Source: Dasypus novemcinctus (lineage: Eukaryota; Chordata; Mammalia; Cingulata; Dasypodidae). From it: DNA of 64,000 nucleotides. Of this stretch, positions 63,087 to 64,000 are shown piece by piece. The stretch lies in the NCBI RefSeq assembly GCF_030445035.2, contig NC_080680.1:94803157-94867156 (forward strand), given 5' to 3'. The notes beneath the pieces are model-generated. The model was not told where the DNA came from, did no database searches, and saw nothing but the letters and a program-made list of their open reading frames with translations. Position 1 is the first letter of the stretch; each line of letters begins with the position of its first letter. The position numbers and the translations under genes are program-made.

Positions 63087-64000
63087 TTATGGAGTAGAGC
63101 CTTTACCCCAGCTCAGGAGTCTCCACAAAGCTCTCTTCATGTTCTTGTTCCGCAGGCTGTAGATAAAGGGATTCAGCATGGGGGTGACCATTGTGTATAT
63201 CACAGATGCCACCATTCCAGGCTTTGCTGAGTAGGAGGACGAGGGCTGGAAATATACCAGAAAGAGGGTCCCGTAGAAGAGAATGACCACTGTCAGATGA
63301 GAGCCACAGGTAGAGAAGACTTTGTACTTCCCCCCAGCAGAGGGGATCTTGAGGATGGTGTGGATGATGTGGACATAAGAGACCAGGACACAGGTGAGAG
63401 GGACCACACCTGAAAGGCCTGAATTAAAAAATATCATAACCTGAAAGATATGGGTATCTGAACAGGCAAGCTTGAGGAGTGGGAGAAGATCACAGAAAAA
63501 ATGAGGGATGGAATTGGAAGCACAAAAGGAGACTTGAGCCATCATCAGAGTGGATGAGAAGGCCAGGAGGTGGGAGCAGAGCCAGGATGCAGCCACCATC
63601 AGCAGGCAGCGCTGGGGCCGCATGATCATGCTGTAGTGGAGAGGAAGGCAGATGGCCACATAGCGGTCGTAGGCCATCACAGCCAGCAGGAAGTCATCCA
63701 GCAGGGTCAATGCCATGAAGAAGTACATCTGCACGAGGCACCCAGTGTAGGAGATAGTGTGGTGCTGTGCCTGGATGTTCACCAGCACTTTGGGGACAAT
63801 GGTACAGGTAATGCAGGTATCAACAAAGGACAGGTTGACCAAGAAGAAATACATGGGTGTATGGAGGTGAGTGTCAGAGCCAATGACTAGGATAATGAGC
63901 AGGTTTCCCAACATGGTGACCAGGTATGTGGCCAAAAAGAGCCTGAAAAGGAGAGGCTGCTGCTCTGGTTGCTCAGAGAAGCCCACGAGGAGGAAGACAG
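63087..64000 (-). CDS. Olfactory receptor, family 1-like, partial at window edge
   Basis: G-protein-coupled odorant receptor of the olfactory sensory neuron membrane, expected to signal through G-olf. The minus-strand frame is open for 303 residues from the right edge to the stop at 63087. The first in-view residues are VFLLVGFSEQPEQQPL, so the initiator methionine and roughly ten residues lie beyond the window; the GTG at 63986 is not a start. Hallmarks in order: GNLLI in helix 1, PMYFFLVNLS (about residue 48, loop to helix 2), the helix 3 end MAYDRYVAIC, SFCASNSIPHFFCD in the second extracellular loop, KVFSTCGSHLTVV in helix 6 and PMLNPFIYSLRN in helix 7. Length fits the usual ~312. There is no internal stop or frame shift, as expected for the intronless coding exon of this family. 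An intact DRY contrasts with the decayed paralogue at 24261. Family 1 is judged from recalled sequences; the subfamily is unsure. Confidence 0.95.
   Translation of the reverse strand, partial: VFLLVGFSEQPEQQPLLFRLFLATYLVTMLGNLLIILVIGSDTHLHTPMYFFLVNLSFVDTCITCTIVPKVLVNIQAQHHTISYTGCLVQMYFFMALTLLDDFLLAVMAYDRYVAICLPLHYSMIMRPQRCLLMVAASWLCSHLLAFSSTLMMAQVSFCASNSIPHFFCDLLPLLKLACSDTHIFQVMIFFNSGLSGVVPLTCVLVSYVHIIHTILKIPSAGGKYKVFSTCGSHLTVVILFYGTLFLVYFQPSSSYSAKPGMVASVIYTMVTPMLNPFIYSLRNKNMKRALWRLLSWGKGSTP

Noticed and set aside
63570-63890. 106-codon plus-strand frame opposite the olfactory receptor
   Set aside because: A shadow of the receptor's coding strand; the same shadow appears opposite the pseudogene at 24658-24942.

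Overview
This is vertebrate nuclear DNA, almost certainly from a xenarthran mammal close to the nine-banded armadillo (Dasypus). The strongest clue is about 29 copies of tRNA-Ala-derived SINEs, as monomers, dimers and tRNA-plus-~180-nt chimeras. That architecture is known for the armadillo DAS-SINEs. MIR fragments, L1 pieces and MaLR-like LTRs fit a placental mammal. There is no bacterial-style operon, CRISPR array or rRNA.

The only plausible working gene is a family-1 olfactory receptor at the right edge (63087-64000, minus strand, first few residues outside the window). A decayed paralogue lies about 39 kb away at 24261-25181 in the same orientation. The two share downstream flanking sequence, so they came from a local duplication. 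The flank of the intact copy carries a 192-bp hAT-like element with an 8-bp target duplication, and the paralogue shows the empty site.

Nearly everything else is a nested retrotransposon landscape. From 1 to 13.1 kb there is a stack of minus-strand L1s. One has about 200-bp tandem monomers in its 5' UTR, and another is split by a KRAB zinc-finger processed pseudogene. From 15.5 to 20.4 kb an old L1 carries a split SINE, two MaLR-like LTRs and a GC-rich solo LTR. From 28.7 to 32.3 kb and 38.9 to 39.8 kb lie fossil retroviral pieces, with an intronless WRNIP1 retrocopy (33.6-35.7 kb) between them. From 41 to 49.9 kb a minus-strand L1 is interrupted by a 3.3-kb unit that carries a single RASGEF1C-like exon with its intronic flank and ends in a SINE. 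From 52.3 to 58.2 kb another L1 hosts an RBMX retrocopy, itself split by a second, unidentified retrocopy.

The most interesting items are the SINE-tailed, apparently unspliced RASGEF1C fragment with 16-bp target duplications; the retrocopy-within-retrocopy; the monomer array of the L1 5' UTR; the filled/empty hAT site that orders the receptor duplication; and the strong minus-strand bias of nested insertions, which follows the strand of the host L1s. No previously unknown protein-coding system was found. Family names rest on reading translated pieces and remembered family sequences, not on a database search.
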